Part shown: positions 35,774-44,585 of the stretch, piece by piece
How the letters are laid out: every line of letters starts with the position of its first letter
How positions within the stretch are numbered: the stretch's first letter is position 1
Source: Rhizobiaceae bacterium MnEN-MB40S
GTDB taxonomy: Bacteria > Pseudomonadota > Alphaproteobacteria > Rhizobiales > Rhizobiaceae
Assembly (NCBI GenBank): GCA_024343425.1
Contig: BRLC01000013.1
Location: forward strand, 124,001 to 188,000
Direction: 5' to 3'
DNA length: 64,000 nucleotides
Program-made: the position numbers and the translations under genes
Notes under the pieces: generated by a model
Databases searched by the model: none
What the model was told of the DNA's origin: nothing
Seen by the model: only the letters and a program-made list of their open reading frames with translations

Positions 35774-37273
35774 TCAAAGCTTGCTGTGGCGGGATCTGCG
35801 AAAATCGCTCCAGAACATGTAGACGACGATGAGAACCGTTACGGCGACGATGCCGCCGCTTATTGGGCGTTCGACAAACGTCATGATGTCGCCGCGCGAC
35901 AGCATCAGCGACCGGCGGAAGTTTTGCTCCAGAAAGGGGCCAAGCACGAGGCCCAGCAACAGCGGCGCGGGCGGAAAGCCGAGACGGCGCATGAAATGCC
36001 CGACAACGCCGAACATCGTCGCCGCAACCACGTCGAACACCGAGTTGCGAATGGAATATACGCCAACGCAGATAAAGGCCAGGATCGCCGGATAAAGCAC
36101 GGAGTAAGGAATACGCAGTATCCGCACCCAAATGCTGATAAGCGGCAGATTCAGAAACAGCAGGATCACGTTTCCGATGAGAAAGCTCGCAACCAGCCCC
36201 CAGAACAGGTCCGGGTGATCGCGCAGCAACTGCGGTCCGGGCACGATGCCGTGGATAATCAACGCGCCGAGCATGATCGCCACGATCGCGTCGCCTGGAA
36301 TTCCCAGGCTCAGGGTTGGAACGAAGGCCGTCTGCGCAGCCGAATTGTTGGCTGATTCCGGTGCGACGACGCCTTCTATAGCGCCCTGGCCGAAGCGTTC
36401 GGGCGTCCTGGAAACGCGCTTTTCAACCGCATAGGCGACGAAGGTCGAAAGAGCTGCCCCCGTGCCTGGAAGGATGCCCAGAACCGCTCCGATCGAACTG
36501 CCGCGCAGCGCAGGCGCGATCGCCGTTCGCGCTTCCTTCGCCGTTGGCAGCATATCGCGGAAACGAATCCGGGCGCTCAGGGCGTCCCGACTGCCGATGC
36601 GGCCGGCGTTCGACAGAACTTCGGCGATGCCGAACAACCCGGTTGTGACGACGACCAGATTGAGGCCGTCAGCCAGTGAGAGCATTCCGAACGTCATCCG
36701 GTTGGCGCCGGAATTCGGGTCGATGCCTACCATGGAGATCAACAGGCCGACGAGCGCCATGGCGAGCGACCGCCCCTTTGAGGCGTTGCCGACCATGGCC
36801 GCCGAGAGCAGGCCGAGCACGATGAGCGCCGCATATTCCTGCGATCCGAAGCTGAGCGCGATTCTGGCGAGGATCGGCGTGAAAGAGGCGACGATGACGA
36901 GGCCGAACATGCCGCCGAAGAAGGACGAAAGGGTCGCCGTAAACAGGGCGACGCCGGCCCGTCCGGATTTGGCGAGGGGGTTGCCGTCGAGGCATGTCAC
37001 GGCCGCGCCGGCAGTGCCGGGAAGGTTTAAGAGGATCGCCGCCGTGGAGCCGCCATACATCGAGCCGTAATAGATGCCCGCGAGCATCACGATGGCGTCG
37101 GTCTGCGGCACGTAGAATGTCAGCGGCAGCAGCATTCCAACGGTCGCCAGCGGACCCAGCCCCGGCAGGACCCCGATGAACATGCCGACGGTGACGCCGA
37201 TGATGCAATAGCCAAGCGTCGAAAAGCTGAGGGCGACGGACAGGCCGAGGGAGATGTTTTCGAAAAAGGACAC
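35774..37273 (-). CDS. tctA: Tripartite tricarboxylate transporter, large permease TctA
   Basis: 499 residues, about 12 helices, inner membrane. TctA hallmarks are VLPGLGPLATVGMLLPLTF, GIYYGSMYGGSTAAILLNLP and the second half ILPGTGAALSTFVAYA. It starts with GTG 4 bases after tctB and imports a carboxylate together with TctB and the binding protein TctC. tctC lies divergently upstream of tctB. Confidence 0.93.
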   Translation of the reverse strand: MSFFENISLGLSVALSFSTLGYCIIGVTVGMFIGVLPGLGPLATVGMLLPLTFYVPQTDAIVMLAGIYYGSMYGGSTAAILLNLPGTAGAAVTCLDGNPLAKSGRAGVALFTATLSSFFGGMFGLVIVASFTPILARIALSFGSQEYAALIVLGLLSAAMVGNASKGRSLAMALVGLLISMVGIDPNSGANRMTFGMLSLADGLNLVVVTTGLFGIAEVLSNAGRIGSRDALSARIRFRDMLPTAKEARTAIAPALRGSSIGAVLGILPGTGAALSTFVAYAVEKRVSRTPERFGQGAIEGVVAPESANNSAAQTAFVPTLSLGIPGDAIVAIMLGALIIHGIVPGPQLLRDHPDLFWGLVASFLIGNVILLFLNLPLISIWVRILRIPYSVLYPAILAFICVGVYSIRNSVFDVVAATMFGVVGHFMRRLGFPPAPLLLGLVLGPFLEQNFRRSLMLSRGDIMTFVERPISGGIVAVTVLIVVYMFWSDFRRSRHSKL

Positions 37274-37277
37274 GCCG

Positions 37278-37742
37278 CTACCAGGTCACGAGATCAAGCG
37301 GCAGGTTGAGCAATACGACGAAGACCACTGCGCAGAAGCAGGCGATCGCCGCTGCAAGAACCGCCACCTGCCAGGGTTTGAGGCTGCCATCCGCCAGAGC
37401 GGATAGCGCGACGCACGCCGCGATGGCGGGCGCGAGGCCGAAGCGCGGCATCAGAAATGCAAAGGCGAGAAGGCCGGCCACGATAAAGATCATCACACGA
37501 AACGAGGCGAGGTCGGGCGGTGCTTCGCGCTCACGCCCGCGCGCGGCGACGCCCTCGGCCAGAATCAACGCGCCTGACAGCACCAGCAGGATGCTGACGA
37601 TCAGCGGAAAGGCGCCCGGTCCGATATTGCGGAGCTTGCCGAGAGGATAGCCGAGGGACTCGACGACGCCGTATGCGCCGAGCGCAATTACGGCCAGTGC
37701 GGCAACCGAATCCTGTCCCAGCGATCGCGCTAAACTGAACAT
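37278..37742 (-). CDS. tctB: Tripartite tricarboxylate transporter, small permease TctB
   Basis: 154 residues, four helices. The pattern VALGAY-like start (ALAVIALGAYGVVESLGYPLGKLRNIGPGAFPLIVSI, given in parts: YPLGKLRNIGPGAFPL) is TctB typical. The ATG at 37742 is preceded by GGGGGGAGG and is preferred to an earlier start at 37775. First gene of tctBA, divergent from tctC. Confidence 0.88.
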   Translation of the reverse strand: MFSLARSLGQDSVAALAVIALGAYGVVESLGYPLGKLRNIGPGAFPLIVSILLVLSGALILAEGVAARGREREAPPDLASFRVMIFIVAGLLAFAFLMPRFGLAPAIAACVALSALADGSLKPWQVAVLAAAIACFCAVVFVVLLNLPLDLVTW

Positions 37743-37823
37743 TGGTCCTCCCCCCGGACAGATCGAACCCACCATCCGAATGTCGGAAATGCTCTACGTT
37801 CAGGTGACGCCTGTCAACTGTAA

Positions 37824-37847
37824 AATTGTTCACATATGTAAACAATT
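37824..37847. promoter_or_regulatory. 24-base palindrome in the tctB/tctC divergent promoter (probable IclR operator)
   Basis: Arms AATTGTT and AACAATT surround a core ACATATGT, with only one mismatched pair in the whole 24-base dyad. It lies between tctB and tctC, and an IclR-family gene is encoded in the tctC transcription direction. IclR proteins bind short AT-rich dyads of this kind. A related half pattern with TTCAC and TTTAC lies immediately to its right. Confidence 0.65.
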
Positions 37848-37923
37848 CACTTATGTGTTTACATGGGCCTGTCGGACGGGTTAACAATCGTCCTGTCATT
37901 GTTCCAGGGAGGAGGATGAAATC

Positions 37924-38898
37924 ATGAAACGCATACTGCAGGGCATGCTTGCTTTCACCGCAGTGGCTGTCGCGGCCGTCGCCGCCGGACCGGCCTCGGC
38001 ACAGGACTGGCCGGCGCATCCGGTCGACATGGTCGTTGCTTATGGGGCCGGGGGCGGCACCGACACCGTCGCCCGACAACTTGCCGAGCCGCTATCAGAA
38101 ATTCTCGGTCAGCCCGTTGTGGTGAAAAACCAGGCCGGCGCCGGCGGAACCATCGGCGCCGCGGCGGTCGCTTCGGCGGATCCCGATGGTTACACGCTTT
38201 ACATGATGGCTGCGGGTCACACCGTTGCGGCCGCCATGTACAAGTCGCTTCCCTACGATCCGGCGCAGGATTTCGTCGGCGTTTCGGGAATTGCGACGAT
38301 GCCGCTGGTGCTTGTCACGCGACCTGATCACGAGATCAATTCGGTTGAAGACCTCGTCGCCAAGGCCAAGGCCGATCCCGGCGGGCTCACCATCGCGTCT
38401 GTCGGCGTTGGATCGACGCAGCACCTTACCGCCTCGCTGATTGCTTCGGAACTGGGCATCGAGCTTCTCGAAATTCCCTATGCGAAGACGCCGGAAGGCC
38501 TTGCCGCTGTGCTGTCCGGCGAGGTCGACATGATGGTCGAGGTCGCTGCGACGGTCATAGGCCAGATTGGCGCCGGAGACCTGAAAGGCATCGGCGTGAC
38601 AATGCCCGAGCGGCATCCGGCCATTCCCGACGTGCAATCCTTCGCCGAAGCCGGGCATGACCTCGACGTTTCCACCTGGTACGGCGTTGCCGCGCCGAAC
38701 GGCGTTGATGCCGCGATCCTGTCGAGCGCCAGCGAAGCGGTCAATGAAGCCATCCAGTCCGAGGCTTTTGCAAAGTCTCTTCAGGACCGTGGTTTCATCC
38801 TGTCTCCATCGTCGCCTGACGCATTTACGGACAAGTTTCGCAATGCGATCGGCGTCTGGCAGAAGGTGCGCGAAGAAGCGGGCATCGAGCAAAGATAG
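37924..38898 (+). CDS. tctC: Tripartite tricarboxylate transporter solute-binding protein TctC (Bug family)
   Basis: 324 residues. Signal peptide (1-26, ending ASAQD), then the Bug fold: WPAHPVDMVVAYGAGGGTDT, GQPVVVKNQAGAGGTIGAAA and DPDGYTLYMM. Periplasmic binding protein for a carboxylate, delivered to TctAB. It is followed by a strong hairpin that may raise its level relative to downstream genes. Ligand unknown. Confidence 0.93.
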   Translation: MKRILQGMLAFTAVAVAAVAAGPASAQDWPAHPVDMVVAYGAGGGTDTVARQLAEPLSEILGQPVVVKNQAGAGGTIGAAAVASADPDGYTLYMMAAGHTVAAAMYKSLPYDPAQDFVGVSGIATMPLVLVTRPDHEINSVEDLVAKAKADPGGLTIASVGVGSTQHLTASLIASELGIELLEIPYAKTPEGLAAVLSGEVDMMVEVAATVIGQIGAGDLKGIGVTMPERHPAIPDVQSFAEAGHDLDVSTWYGVAAPNGVDAAILSSASEAVNEAIQSEAFAKSLQDRGFILSPSSPDAFTDKFRNAIGVWQKVREEAGIEQR

Positions 38899-38915
38899 AC
38901 ATCTGCAATCGACGG

Positions 38916-38941
38916 CGGCGCAGGCTGTTCGGCCTGCGCCG
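38916..38941 (+). terminator. Strong hairpin behind tctC
   Basis: Perfect 10-base arms CGGCGCAGGC (38916-38925) and GCCTGCGCCG (38932-38941) with a 6-base loop, followed by ATTT. It stands 18 bases after tctC and 20 bases before the FMN reductase gene. With a short T-stretch it may be a partial terminator or a 3'-stabilising stem. Confidence 0.65.
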
Positions 38942-38961
38942 ATTTACAGGGAAATACGCCT

Positions 38962-39507
38962 ATGAAACTCCTTACCATCTGTGGAAGTCTTCGCAGCGGC
39001 TCTTTCAACCGCGCCATTTGCAACACGCTGCCTGAGCTTGCGCCGGAGGGCTGCGTGATCGAGGATGCGCCGGGATTCGGCGATCTGCCGCTCTACAATG
39101 CGGACGATCACAATGCCAAGGGCTTTCCCGATCGCGTGTCGGAAATCGCCGAGCATATTCGCGCGGCAGACGGTGTCGTGATCGTCAGCCCTGAATATAA
39201 CTTCTCGGTTCCGGGCGGTCTGAAGAACGCCATTGACTGGATATCCCGTCTTCCAGATCAGCCCTTCAAGAACAAGCCGGTTGCGCTTCAGTCCGCGGCG
39301 GCCGGCATGCTGGGCGGCGCGCGCATGCAGTACCACATGCGGCAGGTAATGGTGTTCCTCGAGGCGCGCGTCGTCACCAAGCCCGAGGTCTTCGTGAGCT
39401 TCGCCAAATCGAAGGTCGACGGGAGCGGCGAGAAGATCGCCGACGAAACGACCAGGGAAATGATGCGCGCGCAATTGACGGCGTTTACGGCTGAGATTAC
39501 CAGCTAG
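38962..39507 (+). CDS. NADPH-dependent FMN reductase family protein
   Basis: 181 residues with the flavodoxin-like fold: MKLLTICGSLRSGSFNRAI at the N-terminus (phosphate loop), LYNADDHN and ADGVVIVSPEYNFSVPGGLKNAIDW (SPEYN motif). It reduces FMN or quinones with NAD(P)H. It lies between tctC and the iclR gene in one direction. The role in the unit may be redox work on the imported acid, but that is inference. Confidence 0.85.
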   Translation: MKLLTICGSLRSGSFNRAICNTLPELAPEGCVIEDAPGFGDLPLYNADDHNAKGFPDRVSEIAEHIRAADGVVIVSPEYNFSVPGGLKNAIDWISRLPDQPFKNKPVALQSAAAGMLGGARMQYHMRQVMVFLEARVVTKPEVFVSFAKSKVDGSGEKIADETTREMMRAQLTAFTAEITS

Positions 39508-39550
39508 CCGAACAGATTTTCGCGCAAGGAGCAGGCTGACAAAATTCAAG

Positions 39551-40360
39551 ATGTCGGAACCGCGTTTCAAAGATGTCGACAATGTCCTTCGCCATCCGGC
39601 TGGCTCCGGAGACGTCAAATCCGCCTTGCGCGTGATCAACGTTCTCGACCTTCTGGGACGATGGGGCGGCGCGCGGACCCACGTGCAGATTTCCGAAGAA
39701 CTGAACATTCCGAAAAGCAGCCTGACACAGGTGCTGAGAACGCTGACCCGGCATGGATATCTTTCCTTCGACCAGGAGACGCGCGGCTATTCGCTGGGGC
39801 CCGCCATAGAGGATCTCGGCGCCCGATCGCGCACGACGCGCAAGCTGTCCGAGGTGGTCGCGCCCGTTCTGGAATGGCTGACTGAATTCACCGGCGAGAG
39901 TTCTGCGCTGAACTTTCGCGAAGGCGACGATCACCGCGTGGTCGCAACGGTGCTCGGTCCTCACAGGATTGTCGCCCATCTCAGGCTCAATGATCGCGCG
40001 CCGCTTCACGCAACCTCCGGCGGACAGGTCATTCTCGCGCATTTGTCGCAAACCCTGCGCGAGGAGTATCTCTCTCGCGCCCGCTTCGAGAGCTACGCGA
40101 AAAACTCCCTCTTGTCCGCCGAGGACGTGCGGTCGAAACTGGATCGAATCCGCGAGGACGGGTTCGCGAAGGTCGTCGAGGAGTTTACCCCGGGCATCGG
40201 CGGCATCGCGCTGCCGATCTTCGATTCGCGTCAAAGACCACTCGCGTCGCTCAGCGTCACCGTGCCTGTCGGTCGCTTCACCGATGATCTCAGCAGCAAG
40301 TCTCTCGCCGCCCTCGGCAAGGCGATCGCCTCGCTCAGGCACAGGGCCGAACTGAGTTGA
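39551..40360 (+). CDS. IclR-family regulator
   Basis: 269 residues. Winged helix at residues 22-80 (ALRVINVLDLLGRWGGARTH, then QISEELNIPKSSLTQVLRTL) and an IclR effector domain at 95-260 (DRAPLHATSGGQVILAHLSQ, FTPGIGGIALPIFDS). The family senses small carboxylic acids. It probably controls the divergent tctBA/tctC promoters through the 37824-37847 palindrome. A SnoaL-like gene follows 51 bases on. Confidence 0.85.
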   Translation: MSEPRFKDVDNVLRHPAGSGDVKSALRVINVLDLLGRWGGARTHVQISEELNIPKSSLTQVLRTLTRHGYLSFDQETRGYSLGPAIEDLGARSRTTRKLSEVVAPVLEWLTEFTGESSALNFREGDDHRVVATVLGPHRIVAHLRLNDRAPLHATSGGQVILAHLSQTLREEYLSRARFESYAKNSLLSAEDVRSKLDRIREDGFAKVVEEFTPGIGGIALPIFDSRQRPLASLSVTVPVGRFTDDLSSKSLAALGKAIASLRHRAELS

Positions 40361-40411
40361 CATCGCCGCCGCCAGCCAACGCCCATTCGCACAGTTATTG
40401 AGGAGAACGCC

Positions 40412-41059
40412 ATGACCAGTGAAATCGCCGATATGGCCAGCCTGAAGGACGACAAGCTCCGCATCCGCGAACTGGTGGACAATTGGGTGATATGGCGAGA
40501 CGCCGGTTTCTGGGAGAAGTTCCGGACGGTCTGGCACGATGACGGGAGAATGATGGCGACCTGGACGCAAGGAACCGCGGACGAGTTTATCGCCATGAAC
40601 AAGGAAGGGTGGGACAAGGGCGTCAGCATCCTGCATTTTCTCGGCGCCTGCAGCGTGGAAGTATCGGGCGATCGCGCCGTGTCGCAGACAAAAATGACCA
40701 TTTCCCAGCGTGCAAAGGTGCATGATGTGCTGGTCGATGTGGTGTGCACCGGCAGGTTCTACGATTTCTGGGAACGTCGCGGGGGAGAGTGGGGGCTGTG
40801 TCTGCGCCAGCCGATCTATGAAAAGGACCGGATGGATCCCGTCGATCCGGCCGCGCGCGTCGAACTCGATCCGGAAGTCCTTGGGCGTTTTCCCGAAGGA
40901 TACCGGCATCTCGCCTATCTGCAGTCTTCGATCGGATATCCCGTCAAGTCCGATATGCCGGGGCTGAAAGGCGACAAGGTCGCTTCCCTGTATGTGACCG
41001 GGCAGGAATGGCTCGCAGGACGCGGCATCGAATGGGAAACCCATCGCTGGGGAAGGTAA
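40412..41059 (+). CDS. SnoaL-like (NTF2-fold) protein
   Basis: 215 residues. The N-terminal 130 residues show the SnoaL_4-type cone fold (LRIRELVDNWVIWRDAGFWE, then DDGRMMATWTQGTADEFIAM and GDRAVSQTKMTISQRA). The C-terminal 80 residues are less conserved. Members act as lyases, isomerases, dehydratases or binding proteins; the specific reaction is not readable. It is the last gene of the tctC-FMN reductase-iclR unit and converges with the ECF41 sigma gene 3 bases away. Confidence 0.72.
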   Translation: MTSEIADMASLKDDKLRIRELVDNWVIWRDAGFWEKFRTVWHDDGRMMATWTQGTADEFIAMNKEGWDKGVSILHFLGACSVEVSGDRAVSQTKMTISQRAKVHDVLVDVVCTGRFYDFWERRGGEWGLCLRQPIYEKDRMDPVDPAARVELDPEVLGRFPEGYRHLAYLQSSIGYPVKSDMPGLKGDKVASLYVTGQEWLAGRGIEWETHRWGR

Positions 41060-41062
41060 AAC

Positions 41063-41953
41063 TTACCGACTATCCAGTTCCTTCGTCAGTCTTGCGAGTT
41101 TGTCGGGGTTCCTGACGATATAGTTCGCAGCGATTCTACCTTCGCTGTCGAGGTCGAACGCGAATGTCTGGTCGATCTGCCCGGCGAGGAAGACGATCAG
41201 CGAGGGAGCGTCGTTGATGGTCGTCTTGACGACCTTCAGGGAACCGGCGTCCGGGTTCTTTGTGGCTATGCCGAACAGAAAGCGGCTGACCGCGTCCGCC
41301 CCGTAGATGACGTTCAGGGCGGCGATCTTCTTGCCTCCGCCATCGCTGACGAGCTCCGCATCCTCAGCCAGAAGCGCCTTCAAGGGGCCTGGATCGCCGG
41401 TTTCCACGGACTTTCTGAAGACGGAAACAAAGCGGTTCAGATCGGTCTCGCTTGGCGTGAAGCGGTGCGGCGATCGCCGGATTGCGTTGCGCGCTCGCGA
41501 GGCCAGCTTCCTGCAGGCTTCCGGCGAGCGCGACAGGGTGCGGCTGATCTCCTCGAAGGAAATATCCCAGAGATCGTGCAGGAAATAAGCTGCTCTTTCG
41601 GCGGCCGATAACCTCTCGAGGGTTCGCATGACAGCGAACGAGATATCGAGCGAGCGATCGTCCGCTGTCTCGAACGCGTCTCCGCTCGCCGGTTCCGGAA
41701 GCCATTGTCCGACATAGTCGAGATGCCTGTTTTCGGCGGATTTCGCGCGGTCGAGGCAGAGGCGCGTCACAATCGTGGAGAGCAGCCGGGCAGGGTCGTC
41801 CACCTGCGACGCGCCATCGAAGCGCAGCCACGCCTCCTGCACGATATCCTCCGCCTCCGAAACGGAGCCGAGATGCCGGTAGGCGAGGCGCAACAGACGC
41901 GGGCGATGCGCCATGAAGGCGTCGAGCCTGTCTGATGCGTCATTCGGCGGCAT
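41063..41953 (-). CDS. ECF41-type sigma factor with SnoaL-like C-terminal domain
   Basis: 296 residues. Sigma-70 region 2 (residues 8-75: PRLLRLAYRHLGSVSEAEDIVQEAWLRFDG in parts) and region 4 (115-170: LERLSAAERAAYFLHDLWDI, then RSPEACRKLASRARNAIRR) are followed by an NTF2/SnoaL domain (180-290), the layout of ECF41/SigJ. In that group the C-terminal domain, not an anti-sigma factor, controls activity. The ATG at 41953 is used; the preceding CMD gene overlaps it by 14 bases. The operon start has a matching promoter. Confidence 0.92.
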   Translation of the reverse strand: MPPNDASDRLDAFMAHRPRLLRLAYRHLGSVSEAEDIVQEAWLRFDGASQVDDPARLLSTIVTRLCLDRAKSAENRHLDYVGQWLPEPASGDAFETADDRSLDISFAVMRTLERLSAAERAAYFLHDLWDISFEEISRTLSRSPEACRKLASRARNAIRRSPHRFTPSETDLNRFVSVFRKSVETGDPGPLKALLAEDAELVSDGGGKKIAALNVIYGADAVSRFLFGIATKNPDAGSLKVVKTTINDAPSLIVFLAGQIDQTFAFDLDSEGRIAANYIVRNPDKLARLTKELDSR

Positions 41954-42491
41954 GGGCGAACTCTTCCCGCGTGTTGGATGCGATATAGTCTCGCACGATC
42001 GGCTCGCATGTGGCGGCGTGTCCCATGCCGCGCTTGAGGAGCGGATAGAACTGTCCCGCGAGTACGGCGACCGCGAGCCCGATGCGCGCCCGGTCGCCGA
42101 AGCGTTTGCGCGCTTCCTCGACTGTTTCCGCCAGATCGGCGGAATTGTCCAGCACGGCGTCGGTGAAGCGTATGGCGAGCGCCGCGTCTTCAGACGCCTC
42201 GCCATGGCCGAGCGCCGGCAGGATCGCATCAGGCGACAGGCCGCTTTCTTCCGCCATCGTCATGGCGAGGCGCAGGCACGGCCCGCAATCGGCGCGCATC
42301 ACGCTGCGAATTTTCGCGGTGTAGAACGCTTCTTTTGAAACGCCGAAATCTCTTTGAAGGAGAGCGCTCGACATGGCGAGCTGGAAACCCGCCGCCGTGC
42401 TCGCATCGAGAATTTCGCGCATATAGGATGCATCGTAGTCGTAGTGGTTCGAAAAACGGCTGATTGATTTGTCGAGAAAACGCCGGATCAT
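41940..42491 (-). CDS. Carboxymuconolactone-decarboxylase-like protein
   Basis: 183 residues with the AhpD/CMD fold: EAFYTAKIRSVMRADCGPCL with a CGPC redox motif, and RIGLAVAVLAGQFYPLLKRG. The CGPC pair suggests a thiol-disulfide activity as in AhpD. Genes of this family are the usual companions and targets of ECF41 sigma factors, so the pairing is as expected. Middle gene of the unit, overlapping both neighbours. Confidence 0.82.
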   Translation of the reverse strand: MIRRFLDKSISRFSNHYDYDASYMREILDASTAAGFQLAMSSALLQRDFGVSKEAFYTAKIRSVMRADCGPCLRLAMTMAEESGLSPDAILPALGHGEASEDAALAIRFTDAVLDNSADLAETVEEARKRFGDRARIGLAVAVLAGQFYPLLKRGMGHAATCEPIVRDYIASNTREEFAHAAE

Positions 42492-42871
42492 GACCGGACC
42501 TCCTTTTTCCAGGGAAGGGTGAGAAGAAACAGCGGCAATAGTCCGGGAACGACAATGGTCGCCACGTCGCGGGCGCCGGCGAGCGGCGGCGCGCCGTGCA
42601 CGCCCAGTTCCGCCATGTGCAGGCCGGCGTGCCCGGCGAGAAAAAGAGCAGCCGGCCAGAGCGCGACGCTGTTTTTGAAGTTGAGCGCAGCGATTGCGAG
42701 CCCCGCCGCCGCAGCGATGAACGCCAGTCCGATATCGCGAACGAAGTGGATGTTGAGCGGACCGGTATGATCCACTTCCGGTACGATAGAATACCAAAGC
42801 TCCGGGGCGGCGAGCATCAGCGCGCCGTTGGCGCCGTGGTAGAGAGCAAGTGCAGCAAGAAGAACACGCAT
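42488..42871 (-). CDS. Small membrane protein of the ECF41 unit, function unknown
   Basis: 127 residues with four hydrophobic segments (about 3-20, 40-58, 62-82, 98-118), so an inner-membrane protein. The start at 42871 is chosen; an upstream ATG at 42907 falls inside the predicted promoter. It is first in the three-gene unit and overlaps the CMD gene by 4 bases (ATGA). No known motif was recognised. Confidence 0.72.
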   Translation of the reverse strand: MRVLLAALALYHGANGALMLAAPELWYSIVPEVDHTGPLNIHFVRDIGLAFIAAAAGLAIAALNFKNSVALWPAALFLAGHAGLHMAELGVHGAPPLAGARDVATIVVPGLLPLFLLTLPWKKEVRS

Positions 42872-42894
42872 GGCTAAACCTCCATGCCTGTTAT

Positions 42895-42921
42895 GACGAG
42901 ACAGCACTGCGGAACGTGACG
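42895..42921 (-). promoter_or_regulatory. Probable ECF41-type autoregulated promoter
   Basis: Read on the minus strand, CGTCACG (42921-42915), a 16-base spacer and CGTC (42898-42895) match the published ECF41 consensus TGTCACA...CGTC except at the first and last bases of the -35. It lies 24 bases before the first gene of the sigma unit. Confidence 0.6.
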
Positions 42922-43023
42922 CGGGAGATAAGAATTATATTATTGGGTCGAATGCAAAGACGCCGACGTTCAGACCCACGGTGGGTGGCCGGCGTCCTCA
43001 GGTCAAAATGATTTTCTGAAAGC

Positions 43024-43098
43024 TGGCTGGGGCGGCAGGATTCGAACCTGCGAATGGCGGCACCAAAAGCCGCTGCCTTACCGCTTGGCCACGCCCCA
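43024..43098 (-). tRNA. tRNA-Gln (anticodon TTG)
   Basis: A 75-base cloverleaf on the minus strand. Acceptor TGGGGCG pairs with CGCCCCA, the T-arm GGTTCGAATCC is intact, and the anticodon loop TTTTGGT gives TTG. The CCA end is encoded. No attachment-site duplication was seen beside it. Confidence 0.95.
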
Positions 43099-43174
43099 GT
43101 ATTTGCGCGAGTCTTCGCTCAAGCGCTCTGCATTTATCATCTGATGATGAAATTTCAAGCGCCGGAAATCGACT

Positions 43175-44494
43175 TTACCGTTCTTCCTGCCTCGCAAGCA
43201 CCTGCAATTGCATGATCGCCATGACCATCAGCAGCCAGATGGGGTCGACGCGGCGCAGAAAGAAGGTCTCGAGGAATGAAAGAAGAGCCAGAAAGACGAT
43301 CACCATCATGAAGAGATCGGCGCGCGCCGCATTCGCGGGGTTGCGGCAGGCTTTGACATAGTTGACGGCGGGCATGAGGTAGATGGCCCAGACCATGATT
43401 GCGAAGCCGACGACGCCAAGCGTCACGAGCATGTCGACATAATTGCTGTGGCCGTGGACGATGCCGCGAAAATCCCACGCCCATTCGTAGGGTTCTTCAA
43501 TGCCGGTGACGACCGGTTTTCCCCAGAAGCTGTCATAGCCCGTGCCCAGCCAGAAATTTTGCGAGACATTCTCAAGCCCGTATTTCCAGAGCGTGAAGCG
43601 GCCGGTGAAGCTTGGATCGTCGAGGATCGACGCCGTCAGGCCGGCGAGCGCATCCGAGTAGATTGTGCCTATGGTCAGCAGGGCGGCAAGGATGACTGCA
43701 AGGGCGGACAGAATGACGGTGAGTTTCGGCAAACCGAAAATCCGTCCGGCAAGCACCACCATGACCGCTATCGGCAACAATCCATTGGTCGTCTTCGAGC
43801 CGGTCTTGAGCACGAAGATAAAGGCGAGAAGGGCGACTGCGACCCCGGACAATCGCATCCCCCGGCGATAGATATAGATGCCGAACATGACGAACACGGA
43901 CATGACGGGTCCGGCGATGTTCTTGTGAGTGAATGAACCGCGCCAGAGGCCGGCGTGCTGTGGTTCGAATGCATCCGCCCCGTGAATGGCGAGGCTCGGA
44001 AGAAGCGCAAAGCCCGCGTAATTGATGAAGAGCAGCGTCAGCATGACGGCGGCCAACATCCGCGCGAAGCTCTCCTCGTCCGGAGGAAGCAGGATGACAG
44101 CCGAGGCGATCAGCATGCCGATCAGCGTCAATATGACGGAGCGCATTGCGGCTGATGGATCAGGGGCGACTACGATCGACAGTGCAAGCACAAGGTAGAT
44201 CCCGATCCAGGCAGGCTGGACATAGGCGGCGAGTTTCTTCCTGTCGACCAGGGTGATCAGGCCAATGAACACGATGGAGCCGGCGGCGAGAAAGCCGATC
44301 TGGTTCAGCCTGTCTCCCTCGTTCGCCTCGACGTCGAGAATGCTGGTCGGACTGAACGGTCTGAGCGACAGCATGAGCAGGCAGAATGCGACATAGGCAA
44401 GGCCCGTCGCGGCAAGGTTCTTCATCCTTGCCGGCGTCAGGGCGGGTCCGGCTGCGTCGCGGCTTTTCCCCGTGTCGTCATAGGTCGCTGACAT
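43175..44494 (-). CDS. O-antigen ligase / Wzy-family membrane protein
   Basis: 439 residues with about 11-12 membrane helices and a large periplasmic loop (300-350) containing NFWLGTGYDSFWGKP and DFRGIVHGHSNYVDMLVTLG. The loop with HGHSNY near a G-x-GxDSF stretch is typical of the Wzy_C/O-antigen ligase superfamily, which joins a polymer to lipid A core or exports exopolysaccharide. No polysaccharide genes adjoin it, so the exact reaction is open. Confidence 0.83.
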   Translation of the reverse strand: MSATYDDTGKSRDAAGPALTPARMKNLAATGLAYVAFCLLMLSLRPFSPTSILDVEANEGDRLNQIGFLAAGSIVFIGLITLVDRKKLAAYVQPAWIGIYLVLALSIVVAPDPSAAMRSVILTLIGMLIASAVILLPPDEESFARMLAAVMLTLLFINYAGFALLPSLAIHGADAFEPQHAGLWRGSFTHKNIAGPVMSVFVMFGIYIYRRGMRLSGVAVALLAFIFVLKTGSKTTNGLLPIAVMVVLAGRIFGLPKLTVILSALAVILAALLTIGTIYSDALAGLTASILDDPSFTGRFTLWKYGLENVSQNFWLGTGYDSFWGKPVVTGIEEPYEWAWDFRGIVHGHSNYVDMLVTLGVVGFAIMVWAIYLMPAVNYVKACRNPANAARADLFMMVIVFLALLSFLETFFLRRVDPIWLLMVMAIMQLQVLARQEER

Positions 44495-44585
44495 TTGTCC
44501 GCCCGCTAAAGGCCTGGTTCCTGCAGAGCAGGAAAATCATCGCCTTATATGGTTAACGAGGTCTTTCTGTCACGCCGAAAGCGCA

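Noticed and set aside
39497..41044. Minus-strand open frame of 515 codons over the IclR and SnoaL-like genes
   Set aside because: Antisense shadow; the plus-strand genes have clear domains and ribosome sites.
43024..43098. tRNA-Gln considered as an integration site of a mobile element
   Set aside because: No integrase gene, no direct repeat of the tRNA end and no composition change were seen on either side.
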